A DNA stretch of 64,000 bases from Archaeoglobus veneficus SNP6 (GCF_000194625.1 NC_015320.1:1100612-1164611), one strand, 5' to 3'. Numbered from the stretch's first letter, positions 41,281 to 50,530 are shown. The notes: generated by a model from the letters alone, not told the origin. Made by a program: numbers and translations.

Positions 41281-41615
41281 ATGGGGGGATAAAACAAATA
41301 CTTAACTTGTCTATGAGCAAACTTAAACTTTAATGATCGAAGCAGTATGATCGAAGCAGTCCTGCTGCGGCAGGAATGAAAAATAACTGTCTATTGTAGT
41401 ATTGAAGAGGGAAACTTGGAAAATTAAGGTTTTTATTACTGGGAGTAATCCCTCAAGCCTTACTGACGTCAAAATTTTGCTCTGTAGCTTTGTTTCTGAA
41501 TATTCAACAAAGTAATTTTTCTAAACTTATTTTAGAATTAAATATTCATGCAACTTAAAATATCTTCAAAATACTACAATTTTGCCTGGATGGCAGAAAA
41601 AATGGAGGAGGAAAA
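41281..41615. promoter_or_regulatory. Gene-free control region of the TasA-like operon
   Basis: It holds a 14-bp perfect tandem repeat ATGATCGAAGCAGT (41333-41346 and 41347-41360), immediately followed by the hairpin CCTGC-TGCG-GCAGG (41361-41374). The rest is AT-rich with several TATA-like stretches. GGAGGAGG at 41604-41611 is the ribosome binding site of the first operon gene. Confidence 0.5.
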
Positions 41616-42245
41616 ATGAGAAACATATTAGTTAGCCTTTTGCTGCTGGGATTTGCAGCGGCATTGGTGGGATCAGGAACACTGGCATACTTCAGCGACA
41701 CAGAAACAAGCGAGAATAATGTGTTCGGCGCGGGTATGATTGACATCTCTATAGATGATGAGAACCCATGGATTAGTAATTACACGATGGAAGACCTTAA
41801 ACCCTGTGAGACTGGGTGGATAAACTTCACAATTAAAAACCTCGAAAAAGACGATCCAGTCAAAATTTACAAGCATATAAACATAACAGGGTATGATGGT
41901 GGTCTGCATCCGGAGTCAGAGGAAGCTGAAGATCTCAACGACGAAATCAACGACATCGGTAAAAACATAACATACGACCTACATGTTGCGATCTACAACG
42001 AGACCGGTGCTCTTGTGCATGAAGAATGGATAATCGAAGAAACTGAAAATGTGAAAGTTGAAGACATAGACTGTTATTGGATTTACCTCGGCGATATACC
42101 CCAGAACGGAACCATGGTCGTTAACCAGAGCTATCACATGCAGCCTGAAGTAACCAACTGGGCTCAGGGAGACATAATGTACTTTGATATTGAAGTCCTC
42201 GCTACGCAGACGAACGCACCCGCTCCATCGCCATTGTGGCCTTAA
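41616..42245 (+). CDS. SipW-type secreted protein, TasA/camelysin-like 1
   Basis: A 209-residue secreted protein. The N-terminus is a SipW-cognate signal: hydrophobic core to residue 20 then SGTLAYFSDTETSENNVFGAG, the same layout as TasA and CalY of Bacillus and the archaeal bundling pilin AbpA. The mature part is acidic, predicted all-beta, with Asn-X-Ser/Thr sites (NYT, NFT, NIT, NET, NGT, NQS). It ends with a Pro-rich tail. It is probably a surface fibre subunit. Confidence 0.78.
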   Translation: MRNILVSLLLLGFAAALVGSGTLAYFSDTETSENNVFGAGMIDISIDDENPWISNYTMEDLKPCETGWINFTIKNLEKDDPVKIYKHINITGYDGGLHPESEEAEDLNDEINDIGKNITYDLHVAIYNETGALVHEEWIIEETENVKVEDIDCYWIYLGDIPQNGTMVVNQSYHMQPEVTNWAQGDIMYFDIEVLATQTNAPAPSPLWP

Positions 42246-42265
42246 TCTTTTGAGAAGTGCCGAAA

Positions 42266-42991
42266 ATGAGAAAAATAGCAGTACCATTGGCAGCAATTTC
42301 AGCAATAGCATTGCTTTTTACAGCAGGGACACTGGCATACTTCAGCGATCTTGAAACATCAACGAATAACACATTTTCAACAGGAACACTGGATATTTTC
42401 TTGACAGACGGTATTGTTTCGGCAACTTCAGCATGGGAGAAATATGACTGGAAACCCGGAGAGCCACTTGAGAGTGGCGAACTGAGAGTCTGGAACCTCG
42501 GTACCAACAAAGGTGACCATCTGGAATTCGACTTTGAGCTGACAGAGTATGAGGATGATAACGGAGACCTAACTGATGGTCAGAACAATGGTCCAGAATC
42601 AGACACAGCTAATACAACAGCCGATGGAATGGGCAGATATCTGTACATAGATTGCATGAGCATTACGTGGTTTGAAAACGATAACGAAACGGATGAACAC
42701 ATCTTGATTTCTGGCGGTAGTGCTACAGGCTCCGGTGTATGTGGAAACTTTACCTATGGGCTCTACGACGTCAACGGCAACGGTTACATGGACCTGGATG
42801 ACCTTGCAACCCTCGACCTCGATAACGTTGCTCCTCCAGAACTCGATACAAATGGAGCATATGATGCTATAGACAACTACCTGCAGATTAACATGAACGT
42901 GGGATTCAATGAAACTGCAGGAAATGATTATCAGGGCGACGTAACAATAATGAACGTAACCGTGACGCTGAACCAGGTTGCAAGCCAGTAA
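42266..42991 (+). CDS. SipW-type secreted protein, TasA/camelysin-like 2
   Basis: A 241-residue paralogue of the previous protein. The signal region AGTLAYFSDLETSTNNTF repeats the same motif. The mature chain is strongly acidic, with an EF-hand/dockerin-like loop DVNGNGYMDLDDL around residues 172-184 and several N-glycosylation sequons. Calcium binding is likely from the loop. The gene follows the first by 20 bases; an upstream GTG at 42257 is less likely. Confidence 0.78.
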   Translation: MRKIAVPLAAISAIALLFTAGTLAYFSDLETSTNNTFSTGTLDIFLTDGIVSATSAWEKYDWKPGEPLESGELRVWNLGTNKGDHLEFDFELTEYEDDNGDLTDGQNNGPESDTANTTADGMGRYLYIDCMSITWFENDNETDEHILISGGSATGSGVCGNFTYGLYDVNGNGYMDLDDLATLDLDNVAPPELDTNGAYDAIDNYLQINMNVGFNETAGNDYQGDVTIMNVTVTLNQVASQ

Positions 42992-43030
42992 ACAACCTTA
43001 ATTTTTTATTTTTTAAAGCAGGTGAAAGTC

Positions 43031-43510
43031 GTGGCTCAAGCAGCGAAAATAGTTCTGCTTTGTGTGGCTGTGTTTGTCACTCTATCTATAGCACTCGTCT
43101 TATCCCAGGCTCGGTTTCTGACAGTCACGGGAACAAGCATGGAGCCAGCAATAACTCAAAACGACATTGTACTTGTGTTGCCTGTTAATTCAGATGAAAT
43201 AAAAGCTGGAAAAGTGATAGTTTACAGGCATGAAGTTGATGGCAAAACGTATCAGTTCGTGCACAGGGTTGTAGAGGTAAACGGAAAATCGTTGTTGACG
43301 AAGGGCGATTCTCTGAGTACCGTTGATAATTATGTTGTAAGGTCTGATGACGTTGTCGGAGTGGTCGTGTTCAAGATACCGTATGCTGGATGGTTTGTGA
43401 GATTTATGAATACTGTTTGGGGTTACGTGCTGTTCATACTCATGCCGGGTACGGCTTTGATTATATTTGAAATTAGACAAATATGGAGGGAAATAAAATG
43501 CAAAAACTGA
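43031..43510 (+). CDS. Signal peptidase I, ER/SipW type, first copy
   Basis: A 159-residue membrane peptidase. An N-terminal helix is followed by TGTSMEPAI with the catalytic Ser and by FVHRVVEV with His in place of the bacterial Lys, the mark of ER/archaeal/SipW enzymes; GDSLSTVDNYVV supplies the conserved Asp; a second helix closes the chain. It probably cleaves the TasA-like precursors. AGGTGA (43020-43025) supports the GTG at 43031. Confidence 0.87.
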   Translation: MAQAAKIVLLCVAVFVTLSIALVLSQARFLTVTGTSMEPAITQNDIVLVLPVNSDEIKAGKVIVYRHEVDGKTYQFVHRVVEVNGKSLLTKGDSLSTVDNYVVRSDDVVGVVVFKIPYAGWFVRFMNTVWGYVLFILMPGTALIIFEIRQIWREIKCKN

Positions 43511-43974
43511 AAATTGCCTTAATTGTAGTCATAGCAATCGCTCTGTTGAAAGTTTATCCAACACACTCATACTTCAGTGATGTTGAAACATCAACCGGTG
43601 TTTTCAAAGCTGGTGTGTGGTGTAAATCTGAACATTTCCATGCGGATACATCTTGTGCAAAATTTAGCAACTGTTTTAGCAGCTGTTACATGCACGGCAT
43701 CTCTATCAAAAATAGTGGAGACGTGCCTATTGACGTTCGTGGAATTGAGTTGAGATATGCTGGAGGAAATGTCACAAAAATAACCATTGGAAACTGCACC
43801 TTCTGGAGCGGAAGCTCCTCAAGCAGTATTTTTAGTGGACTCTGCACGCTAATGCCGGGAGAAAGGAAAGGACTGAGGATAACTTTCGATTCAAACGTCA
43901 GCGTAACGGAAATTATATTTACCTTTGACGACAGCTCTTCCAAAGGATTTCAGATCAGTGCAAGCTCTTGCTGA
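43498..43974 (+). CDS. Third SipW-type secreted protein, cysteine-rich
   Basis: A 158-residue protein with a short signal and the motif HSYFSDVETSTGVFKAGVW, clearly cognate to the two larger paralogues but without their long acidic domain. The mature chain has about eight cysteines (for example DTSCAKFSNCFSSC and the C-terminal SASSC), suggesting disulfides. It could be a minor subunit, cap or initiator of the fibre. Its ribosome binding site GGAGGG lies in the end of the peptidase gene. Confidence 0.72.
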   Translation: MQKLKIALIVVIAIALLKVYPTHSYFSDVETSTGVFKAGVWCKSEHFHADTSCAKFSNCFSSCYMHGISIKNSGDVPIDVRGIELRYAGGNVTKITIGNCTFWSGSSSSSIFSGLCTLMPGERKGLRITFDSNVSVTEIIFTFDDSSSKGFQISASSC

Positions 43975-44000
43975 GTGCTTGCGGGGAGCTGATTAAAAGG

Positions 44001-44927
44001 ATGAAAAAGTTGGCTGTTGCCCTATTGATGGCTATACTTGCACTTGCTTTTCCGGTGGTGTCGGACATAGCTACTGGAAAGCTGACATCTCTGATTGTTC
44101 TTAGCGGAAGCATGCATCCTATTATGCAGGTGGGGGACGTGGTTGTTGTAAAACGCTGTAATCCAGAGTGCCTGGTAGCAGGAGACATAATTGCATTTAA
44201 GGATCCGTCTGACAGAGAGAATATCATAATAACTCACAGAGCAATAGAGGTTTTTACCGAGGATGGTAAATTAACCGGTTTCAGGACAAAAGGCGATGCA
44301 AACGAAGAGCCTGACGAGTTTGTGGTTGATAGGGAGGACATTATTGGAAAAGCAGTCTTTATAGTTCCGCTTGTCGGATACCTGTTTGAAGCCTACCATT
44401 CCAAAAATTTCCTTGCCTACTTTACTCTGATCATACTGCCAGCGTTTATGCTTACAGTAGGCGAGATGAGAAAAATCTTCTCTTATAACCTGCAAACTGA
44501 AAGGAAGACTGAAAAAGAAGGAATAAGGAAGAAGCGAAAGTACACAGTCATCAGAAAGAGAAGGTTCTTCGCGATATACATTTCATTGACAGCAGCGCTT
44601 CTGCTTGCATTATACCCGATTACAGCGGTGGAAGGATCAGAAGTGTGTAACCACGGATTTCTACCATGCCTAATAATATGCGATGACATACCCGGCTACA
44701 CTGTCGTTCAACCGGGTGAAACGGTGAGGGTAAGTGGAATTGTGGATGCTGTTCAGTATGTGGTTCCAGTTTTCTGGGCCGTCAGGCTTTCCGAGCTGAA
44801 TTTTAGTTTACCTTTGGCTTTTACAGCCATATTCAGCTCGATTCTAACTTTTTCCATGTATCCACTATGGATACAGAATTTACCCGAACTTAGGAGAAAG
44901 AGAAGGAGAATTTTTGGAAGGAGATGA
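44001..44927 (+). CDS. Signal peptidase I, ER type, second copy with C-terminal membrane extension
   Basis: A 308-residue protein. Residues 1-165 are a second ER-type signal peptidase: LSGSMHPIMQVGDVVVVK (catalytic Ser), ITHRAIEV (His), GDANEEPDEFVV (Asp). A basic linker RKTEKEGIRKKRKY leads to an extra region with two more helices and a Cys-containing loop (CNHGFLPCLIIC). The extension may hold the enzyme near the fibre assembly site. Confidence 0.83.
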   Translation: MKKLAVALLMAILALAFPVVSDIATGKLTSLIVLSGSMHPIMQVGDVVVVKRCNPECLVAGDIIAFKDPSDRENIIITHRAIEVFTEDGKLTGFRTKGDANEEPDEFVVDREDIIGKAVFIVPLVGYLFEAYHSKNFLAYFTLIILPAFMLTVGEMRKIFSYNLQTERKTEKEGIRKKRKYTVIRKRRFFAIYISLTAALLLALYPITAVEGSEVCNHGFLPCLIICDDIPGYTVVQPGETVRVSGIVDAVQYVVPVFWAVRLSELNFSLPLAFTAIFSSILTFSMYPLWIQNLPELRRKRRRIFGRR

Positions 44928-44932
44928 GGTAA

Positions 44933-45952
44933 ATGAAGTACACAAAATATAGGATTATGTGTGAGATAAAAAAGAGGTTCTGGATCCTGACAGTGGTTCT
45001 GCTTGTTTCTTCTTTGCTACTCTCCGGCTACTGGTATTATTCATCCAGCAAGCCGAGATATGTTGAAGAGAAAGTTGAAGTACCGTTTTACACTGTTAAG
45101 GGTGGCTATACTGGCTCAGCTCTGGTATTGAAGGAAAATCCAGTATGGGAAGTAGAAGACAGACTCAGCGGACTTCCTGTTTATCTGTTGGGAATCTCCC
45201 CAATCATGGACGTGAACTTCAGCTTTAAAATTTCAAATCCGAATGCAAACGTTTCAATTAAGAGTGTTACAAAAGTTATCTACAGCTCCAGTTACAACGA
45301 GAAGTTGCTCTGGAAGAAAACTTATATGGAATTCACAAATGAGACCACAGGGAATTCTCTCGAAAGTACTTTTTCGATAAATATAACCGATCTCAGGAAA
45401 ACGATTAACGATGTACAGAAAGCTCTTGGTTTTCATCAGGGTACAACTGAAGTAAAAATCGTGACTTGTGTGAATTACTCCGGGTTCGTTAACGGAGAGA
45501 AAGTCGAGGAAGTCAAAACCTACGTGATGCCGCTGGATGTTGGAGGAGATACATACAAATTTGAGAATGTCTATAACACTGATAGTAAAAAGAGAACAGA
45601 AAATAGAATCGTTGAGGTTGAACCACCACTAATCGATAAGATGGCCCCAGTATTTGTGATGACAGCACTTCTCTCCACGCTGGTGACGTTTTCCGCTGTA
45701 AAAATTAGATTCGACCCGAATAACCACGATCTCAGAAAACTAAAGATTGAAGAAGAAAAGAGCAAACTCGAAAAGTGGATAAGTGAGGGAAAGCTTGTGA
45801 ATAACCCCGGTCTGATAAGAGTGGAAATGGATTCACTAAAGGGTCTTGTAGACGCGGCCATAGATACAAATGAAAGAGTAATTTATGACTCGGAGGTATC
45901 AGAATACTTTTTCATACACGGTGACGTGATATACATCTTCAGAGAGACGTAA
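44933..45952 (+). CDS. DUF5305-like membrane protein of the TasA-like operon
   Basis: A 339-residue protein. A helix at about 16-36 precedes a predicted beta-rich exterior domain (about 40-235) with sequons, a second helix near 240-262, and a cytoplasmic tail with WISEGKL, SLKGLVDAAIDTNERVIYD. This pattern matches the DUF5305 family often found with archaeal SipW-type peptidases. It is the last gene of the operon and may anchor or polymerise the fibre. Confidence 0.72.
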   Translation: MKYTKYRIMCEIKKRFWILTVVLLVSSLLLSGYWYYSSSKPRYVEEKVEVPFYTVKGGYTGSALVLKENPVWEVEDRLSGLPVYLLGISPIMDVNFSFKISNPNANVSIKSVTKVIYSSSYNEKLLWKKTYMEFTNETTGNSLESTFSINITDLRKTINDVQKALGFHQGTTEVKIVTCVNYSGFVNGEKVEEVKTYVMPLDVGGDTYKFENVYNTDSKKRTENRIVEVEPPLIDKMAPVFVMTALLSTLVTFSAVKIRFDPNNHDLRKLKIEEEKSKLEKWISEGKLVNNPGLIRVEMDSLKGLVDAAIDTNERVIYDSEVSEYFFIHGDVIYIFRET

Positions 45953-46034
45953 ATGCAAGCATTTCCTCAACTACATTTACCTAATTTTTCATCACTTCTG
46001 TATTATGGTTACAGAGAGCACTCTCAGAACTGCT

Positions 46035-47102
46035 TCAAACGATCCAGTCTCTAACTTCAACGCTCCGCCCCCTGAATCTTGCGATACCAACTCTGAAGAA
46101 AGCAGTCAGGCAGAGCATCATCCAGAGGGGCGAATAAAAGAAGTAGAACACAGGAAGCAGTTTGAAGTCTATTTTCCACTTCATTTTCAGCGCAAGAATT
46201 ACCTCTATTGTGACCCAGACGAGGAACGCCGTAAGGGCAGCAAGCAGGTTCTGCAGCAGGTGCTTCTGGAAGAGGGCAAACATGAGCAACGCCAGAACTT
46301 TTGGAGGCAGAAAAAGCATCACGGGTAGAATCAAATACAGCAGCTTTGTGAGAATATCGTCAGATATGAACATATTAACGATGAAGCCAGCAATTGCCGG
46401 AAAGAGAAGAAACAGGGCTGGAAGCCACAGTGCTGGCCTTCTAATTATGTGTCCAAAATTTTCAATGAAAACCTCTGCTCCGCCAACAGCCCACCTCTCG
46501 CGCTGTGCAAACCACTCTTTCAGCGTTGACGGGGCTTTTGTAGTAGCCCTTCCACCCACCCCCACCTTAAAGCCGTGCAATCCCAACCTGATTCCAAGGT
46601 CTGTGTCCTCGTTTATTTTCCTCCTGAAGCCTCCGAGTTCGAAAAATACGTTCCTTCGTATCCCAAATGCAGCCCCGTTAAGACCAAGTGATGCTTTCAG
46701 CTTCGACGCGAGAGTGGCGACAATGTACATGTTCAGGTAATCTATGTTCGCAAGGTTCTGAATCGTCGTCGAGGCTTTGACCTCTTTACGCACCTCCACG
46801 GCATCGTACTGCCTGAGCATCTCAATAATGTCCTCTATATTACATTCGAGGCGTGTGTCGGAATCCAGAAATATCAGGATGTCTCCGGTAGCGAGCTTTG
46901 CAGCGTCGTTTAACGCCCTCCACTTACCCCTTCTTTTTTCGCTAACGCTCGCTTTCAGCCCGTATTTCTCTATAACTTCGAGTAACTCCTTCTCAGGCTC
47001 ATCAGCAGCAACAATAACCTCACAACGCTTTCCAAATCTCCTGACGTTGTGCTCTATGCAGCCTGCATGCCTGTACGCAGCTATGATGATGGAAACGTTC
47101 AC
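46035..47102 (-). CDS. Membrane-bound family 2 glycosyltransferase
   Basis: A 355-residue protein with a GT-A domain: VSIIIAAYRHAG, the DSDTRLE metal motif near 95, NEDTDLGIRLG and the QRERW (QxxRW) processive-type motif; four to five C-terminal membrane helices follow. It would add or polymerise sugars at the cytoplasmic membrane face, possibly for surface glycans. It converges on the TasA-like operon. Confidence 0.85.
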   Translation of the reverse strand: MNVSIIIAAYRHAGCIEHNVRRFGKRCEVIVAADEPEKELLEVIEKYGLKASVSEKRRGKWRALNDAAKLATGDILIFLDSDTRLECNIEDIIEMLRQYDAVEVRKEVKASTTIQNLANIDYLNMYIVATLASKLKASLGLNGAAFGIRRNVFFELGGFRRKINEDTDLGIRLGLHGFKVGVGGRATTKAPSTLKEWFAQRERWAVGGAEVFIENFGHIIRRPALWLPALFLLFPAIAGFIVNMFISDDILTKLLYLILPVMLFLPPKVLALLMFALFQKHLLQNLLAALTAFLVWVTIEVILALKMKWKIDFKLLPVFYFFYSPLWMMLCLTAFFRVGIARFRGRSVEVRDWIV

Positions 47103-47166
47103 GCCCCCTCCATTTTTGCGGGGAATTAAAAAATTCCGAAAGTGTCGGAAAATGTCAAAGATAGAA

Positions 47167-48237
47167 CTATGCTCTCTTCGTCAGGGGTATGATGGCCATG
47201 AGAGTTATAAGTACAGCCCCGAAGATCGAGAACAGCAGATACTGAAGAGCAGAATCCTGCTCAACACCAATCCCGCTGCCTGAGAGTATAAATACACTCG
47301 CCCCCCACAGCACGAGGCCTGTTGAGATCAGGAGGAACGGTATTGCAAGCTGCTTTATGAATGGCTTCTTCTCGAGTATGAGGTCAAATATCTTACCGAA
47401 AGTTGCGGCAATTCCTCCTGCAACAACCCACCATATGGAGCCATATATGAATGATGTTATGAGGGTGATGACTCCGGGCGCAATCGGCTGGTTGTAAACC
47501 CTCCAGACCATGTTGAGGCCCTGTATCGTTCCGATGACGATGAGAATTGCCGAGATTACGTACGCAATGAACGACATTCTGCCCTCGAGCAGTGCCTTTT
47601 TCAGCGTTGAGAAGTAGTCTTCCACAACGTCCTCGAGGCCGTAGGCCTTTATCAGAAAGTAAAACCCTATTGCAAAGATTATGGCTCCGGTACCCCATTC
47701 AGGATACCTTGCAAGCAGAAATATCGAGTAGATGAGGAAGAGAATGCCGAGAGGTGTTAAGGTCATGCGCGCTATCTTCGGGTCGTTCAGCATCCTCTTT
47801 ATCAGGAAGTAGGTGCTCTCTATGGTTTTGCTCTGCTTTACAATAATCCTTGATACCGCATCAATTTTGAACCTTGAGGAAATTATAGGCAGCACGAACT
47901 CGTCCTCGCTGCCGTCAGTCACTACGATGGCGCTTGTTGCACCAAACTTCCTTGCGAGCATGTCGAGCTGCTCCGCAATCTTCGAATCGGAGATGACTCC
48001 AACGTTTTCGTCTCCGCAAACTGTAACAACCTCAACGTCTTCGCCTTTTTCCTTAAGCTCGTCGTATATCTTAACAGCTCCAAACATCGTGTTTACGTCT
48101 GAATCCTCGGGATCTGCTATTGCAAGCTTTATCGCGGCCTGAATGTTCGCCTCTCTTCCGATGACAGGCGAAGGTATCCCCGTCTTCCTGCCAAGGTCGT
48201 CATCCCTGTCTATAGCGAGAACGAGTTTCTTAACCAT
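47167..48237 (-). CDS. DUF373 membrane protein
   Basis: A 356-residue archaeal DUF373 protein. The soluble N-terminal part begins LVLAIDRDDDLGRKTGI and contains TVCGDENVGVISD and VVTDGSEDE, a nucleotide-binding-like alpha/beta layout. About six membrane helices follow (from residue 160). The family is conserved in archaea and its function is unknown. Confidence 0.85.
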   Translation of the reverse strand: MVKKLVLAIDRDDDLGRKTGIPSPVIGREANIQAAIKLAIADPEDSDVNTMFGAVKIYDELKEKGEDVEVVTVCGDENVGVISDSKIAEQLDMLARKFGATSAIVVTDGSEDEFVLPIISSRFKIDAVSRIIVKQSKTIESTYFLIKRMLNDPKIARMTLTPLGILFLIYSIFLLARYPEWGTGAIIFAIGFYFLIKAYGLEDVVEDYFSTLKKALLEGRMSFIAYVISAILIVIGTIQGLNMVWRVYNQPIAPGVITLITSFIYGSIWWVVAGGIAATFGKIFDLILEKKPFIKQLAIPFLLISTGLVLWGASVFILSGSGIGVEQDSALQYLLFSIFGAVLITLMAIIPLTKRA

Positions 48238-48697
48238 TCACTTCATTCTTTTTACGGAAAATATATAAGCTTACTGTATCGCAAAGTCGCGTCCGTTGCA
48301 GTAAGATGTTTCACAGTTAACTCTGGCTTTTTTCCACATTAAGCCCGATTCACGATTATCGCCTGATTTCTGGAGATGCTTTAACTCAGTTTTTCCGCTT
48401 CAGTTACTTCCTGAACAATTCTTTCGGCAACCCATGCTCCCTATCTCCAGGCATGCGTTCAAGCACGTCTTTCGCGGAACAATAAGTATTACTTTTCGCG
48501 TCAAATTTTTCTCAATATCATATATCTTAGCCACTTCATACATAAGTACGACCACGGTCAGGATATCCCTGATCATACCTTTACCATTCTCTACTGGACA
48601 AGACTTGGAGACGATCAATTTGAATTACAAATTGATGCCCTGAGTTTGCCCACATCACCTTGAAAACATTTTATAAACGCACTGCAGAGCCGGTCGT
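48238..48697. other. Intergenic region with a weak ORF and the promoter of the FAD gene
   Basis: A minus-strand TTG-started frame at 48400-48618 (72 codons) has a Cys-rich end (KTCLNACLEIG, GCRKNC) but no recognised family and low GC; it is probably a relic. TTTTATAAA at 48669-48677 is the TATA box of the next gene, 25 bases before its GTG. Nothing else was seen. Confidence 0.4.
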
Positions 48698-49921
48698 GTG
48701 AAAATAGCCATAGTTGGAGCAGGCCTGACAGGGTTAAGCGCTGCAATAGCACTTAAAGAATACGCGAACGTCGTAGTTTTTGAGAAAGACGACGTTGGCG
48801 GCCTTGCATCCTCTTACTGCCGGGAGTACTGCATAGAGAAATTTTACCACCACTGCTTTAGAGGTGATAACGCCCTACTCGAGATGATAAAAAAGCTCGG
48901 TCTCTCGAGCAAGCTCGTCTGGAAAGTTGCCAGAATAGGCTATGCCGTAGGCGGGAAGGTATATCCTCTTAACACACCATTCGAAATTCTCCGCTACCCC
49001 CACATGAGCTTTATGGATAAGGCGAAGCTTGCTCTCTTCACTATCAGGAGCAAGAGACGCGACTACACAAAGGCTGACAGCGTGAGCGTTGTTGATGGTA
49101 TAAGACAGGAGCTTGGTGACAGGTTGCTGGAAAAATTTTTCATGCCTCTCCTGAAGGCAAAGTTTGGCGAGAGCTATCCAGAAGTCAGCTACGCGTGGCT
49201 TCTCGCGAGAGTTTCAATAAGGAGCAACAGAAAGTACAGCGGAGAGGAACTCGGCTACCTCCGCCACGGTTTTCACCAGCTCATAGAAAGGATGCGTGAA
49301 GACATCGAAATAATGAGCAAGGCTGCAAGAATCGAAAAAAATGCTGGATGGGTCGTAAACGGTGAACGCTTCGATGCAGTGATATATACTGCTCCGCTCC
49401 CCGAACTTGATGAAAAAATACGAAAAGCTGCTGGCGTGCAGGATGTGAAGTATCAGAGCTCTGTTTGCGCGCTCATCGGGGCTAAGAAAAGCATTACCGA
49501 GGATATATACTGGACGAACGTTGACAGGGGGATCTTTGGAGCGATAATCGAGCACACACACTTCATGCCATTCGAGGACTATGGAGAGCACGTTATATAC
49601 CTCGCGAGCTACTCTTCGCCGTCAGGATGGCTTTTCAATGCGAAGAGCGATGAACTCAGGAAGCTTTACCTCAAAGATGTGGCGAGGTTCGGGCTTGAGG
49701 AGAAGGACATCAACTGGATAGAAATATTCAGAGCAAAGTACAGCGGCCCCATCTACGAGAAAGGTTACTTGAACAAGATAACCCCCTACAGAACAGCCCT
49801 TAAAGGTCTTTACATAGCAGGAATGACCTCCAAGCCAAACTATCCCGAGAGAAGTATGAACGGCAGTATTAAGGCCGGAATGGAAGTGGCAGAGGTTGTT
49901 AAGGCAGATCTGGAGGTTTAG
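48698..49921 (+). CDS. FAD-dependent amine oxidase-like oxidoreductase
   Basis: A 407-residue flavoprotein with the dinucleotide loop IVGAGLTGLSAAIALK at 4-19, VVFEKDDVGGLASS, and a C-terminal FAD-contact segment GLYIAGMTSKPNYPERSMNG. The nearest type I recall is the protoporphyrinogen oxidase/UDP-galactopyranose mutase-like group. It could act in surface-sugar or lipid (for example menaquinone/haem) metabolism; substrate unknown. The start is a leaderless GTG. Confidence 0.78.
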   Translation: MKIAIVGAGLTGLSAAIALKEYANVVVFEKDDVGGLASSYCREYCIEKFYHHCFRGDNALLEMIKKLGLSSKLVWKVARIGYAVGGKVYPLNTPFEILRYPHMSFMDKAKLALFTIRSKRRDYTKADSVSVVDGIRQELGDRLLEKFFMPLLKAKFGESYPEVSYAWLLARVSIRSNRKYSGEELGYLRHGFHQLIERMREDIEIMSKAARIEKNAGWVVNGERFDAVIYTAPLPELDEKIRKAAGVQDVKYQSSVCALIGAKKSITEDIYWTNVDRGIFGAIIEHTHFMPFEDYGEHVIYLASYSSPSGWLFNAKSDELRKLYLKDVARFGLEEKDINWIEIFRAKYSGPIYEKGYLNKITPYRTALKGLYIAGMTSKPNYPERSMNGSIKAGMEVAEVVKADLEV

Positions 49922-49923
49922 GA

Positions 49924-50142
49924 ATGTTCGTTGTTTTCAGATGTAGAAAATGCGGCAGATACCTGTATGCAAAAGAGTCCACCAAAACGAAGATGTGCGT
50001 GTGTGGATGTAGAAACAATCTCAAGCGCGTAAGGAAGCTTGCGAGAGCTGAAACCGAACTCGAAGCAGGAGAAATCGTGAGAAGACTCCAGGGCAGTGGA
50101 ACAGAGTTTGATAGTCTCGACAAAAGATTACGGAATTGGTAA
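49924..50142 (+). CDS. DUF1922-like zinc-ribbon protein
   Basis: A 72-residue protein with CRKCGRYL and CVCGCRNN knuckles at 8-35, the shape of the archaeal DUF1922 zinc ribbon, and a helical tail. It starts 2 bases after the FAD oxidoreductase stop. Function unknown. Confidence 0.7.
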   Translation: MFVVFRCRKCGRYLYAKESTKTKMCVCGCRNNLKRVRKLARAETELEAGEIVRRLQGSGTEFDSLDKRLRNW

Positions 50143-50200
50143 TCTGATTAACGTGCTCTCTGCCAGCAGCGACGCAAAAATCGAATAAAAAAAGGAAATT

Positions 50201-50404
50201 TCAGGTTCTAAGGGCAAGCTTGATGTCCTCGGCCTTAACAGTCTTTCTGCCAGCGTGCTTTGCAACCTCGATTGCCTTTCTGGCAATCTGGGTAGCCCAC
50301 TCCTCAAGGATTTCGGCCATTGCTTCCCTTGCATCCTCACTAACTCTCTCTGCACCAGCCTTCCTTATCAACCTGTCAATTGGCGCAATAGGCAATTCTC
50401 CCAT
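50201..50404 (-). CDS. Archaeal histone (HMf type)
   Basis: A 67-residue histone-fold protein: [20 protein letters not shown], the central helix [23 protein letters not shown], and [15 protein letters not shown]. It forms dimers that wrap DNA. GGAGGTGA lies 6 bases before the ATG, and the minus-strand TATA at 50441-50452 gives a short leader. Confidence 0.95.
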   Translation of the reverse strand: MGELPIAPIDRLIRKAGAERVSEDAREAMAEILEEWATQIARKAIEVAKHAGRKTVKAEDIKLALRT

Positions 50405-50440
50405 TTACACTCACCTCCTCCAATAAGCTGGTGAGTTATT

Positions 50441-50452
50441 CAACATATATAT
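50441..50452 (-). promoter_or_regulatory. TATA box of the histone gene
   Basis: The minus strand reads ACTATATATATG about 40 bases before the histone ATG, a strong archaeal core promoter for a highly expressed gene. Confidence 0.5.
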
Positions 50453-50486
50453 AGTTTTCGTTTGAACTTCCACCATATTGCCCAAA

Positions 50487-50530
50487 ATTAATGCAGCATT
50501 AATGTCTATGACGCCAGGGTCGATCTGGCG
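50487..50530. repeat. Two adjacent inverted repeats between histone and npdG
   Basis: ATTAATGC-A-GCATTAAT is perfect at 50487-50503, and CGCCAG/CTGGCG form a second hairpin at 50512-50530. They may be an operator pair for the divergent or tandem promoters, or the start of a small RNA. Confidence 0.4.

Noticed and set aside
48400-48618. 72-codon minus-strand ORF as a functional gene
   Set aside because: TTG start, no recognisable family and no good ribosome binding site; kept only as a possible relic in the intergenic entry.
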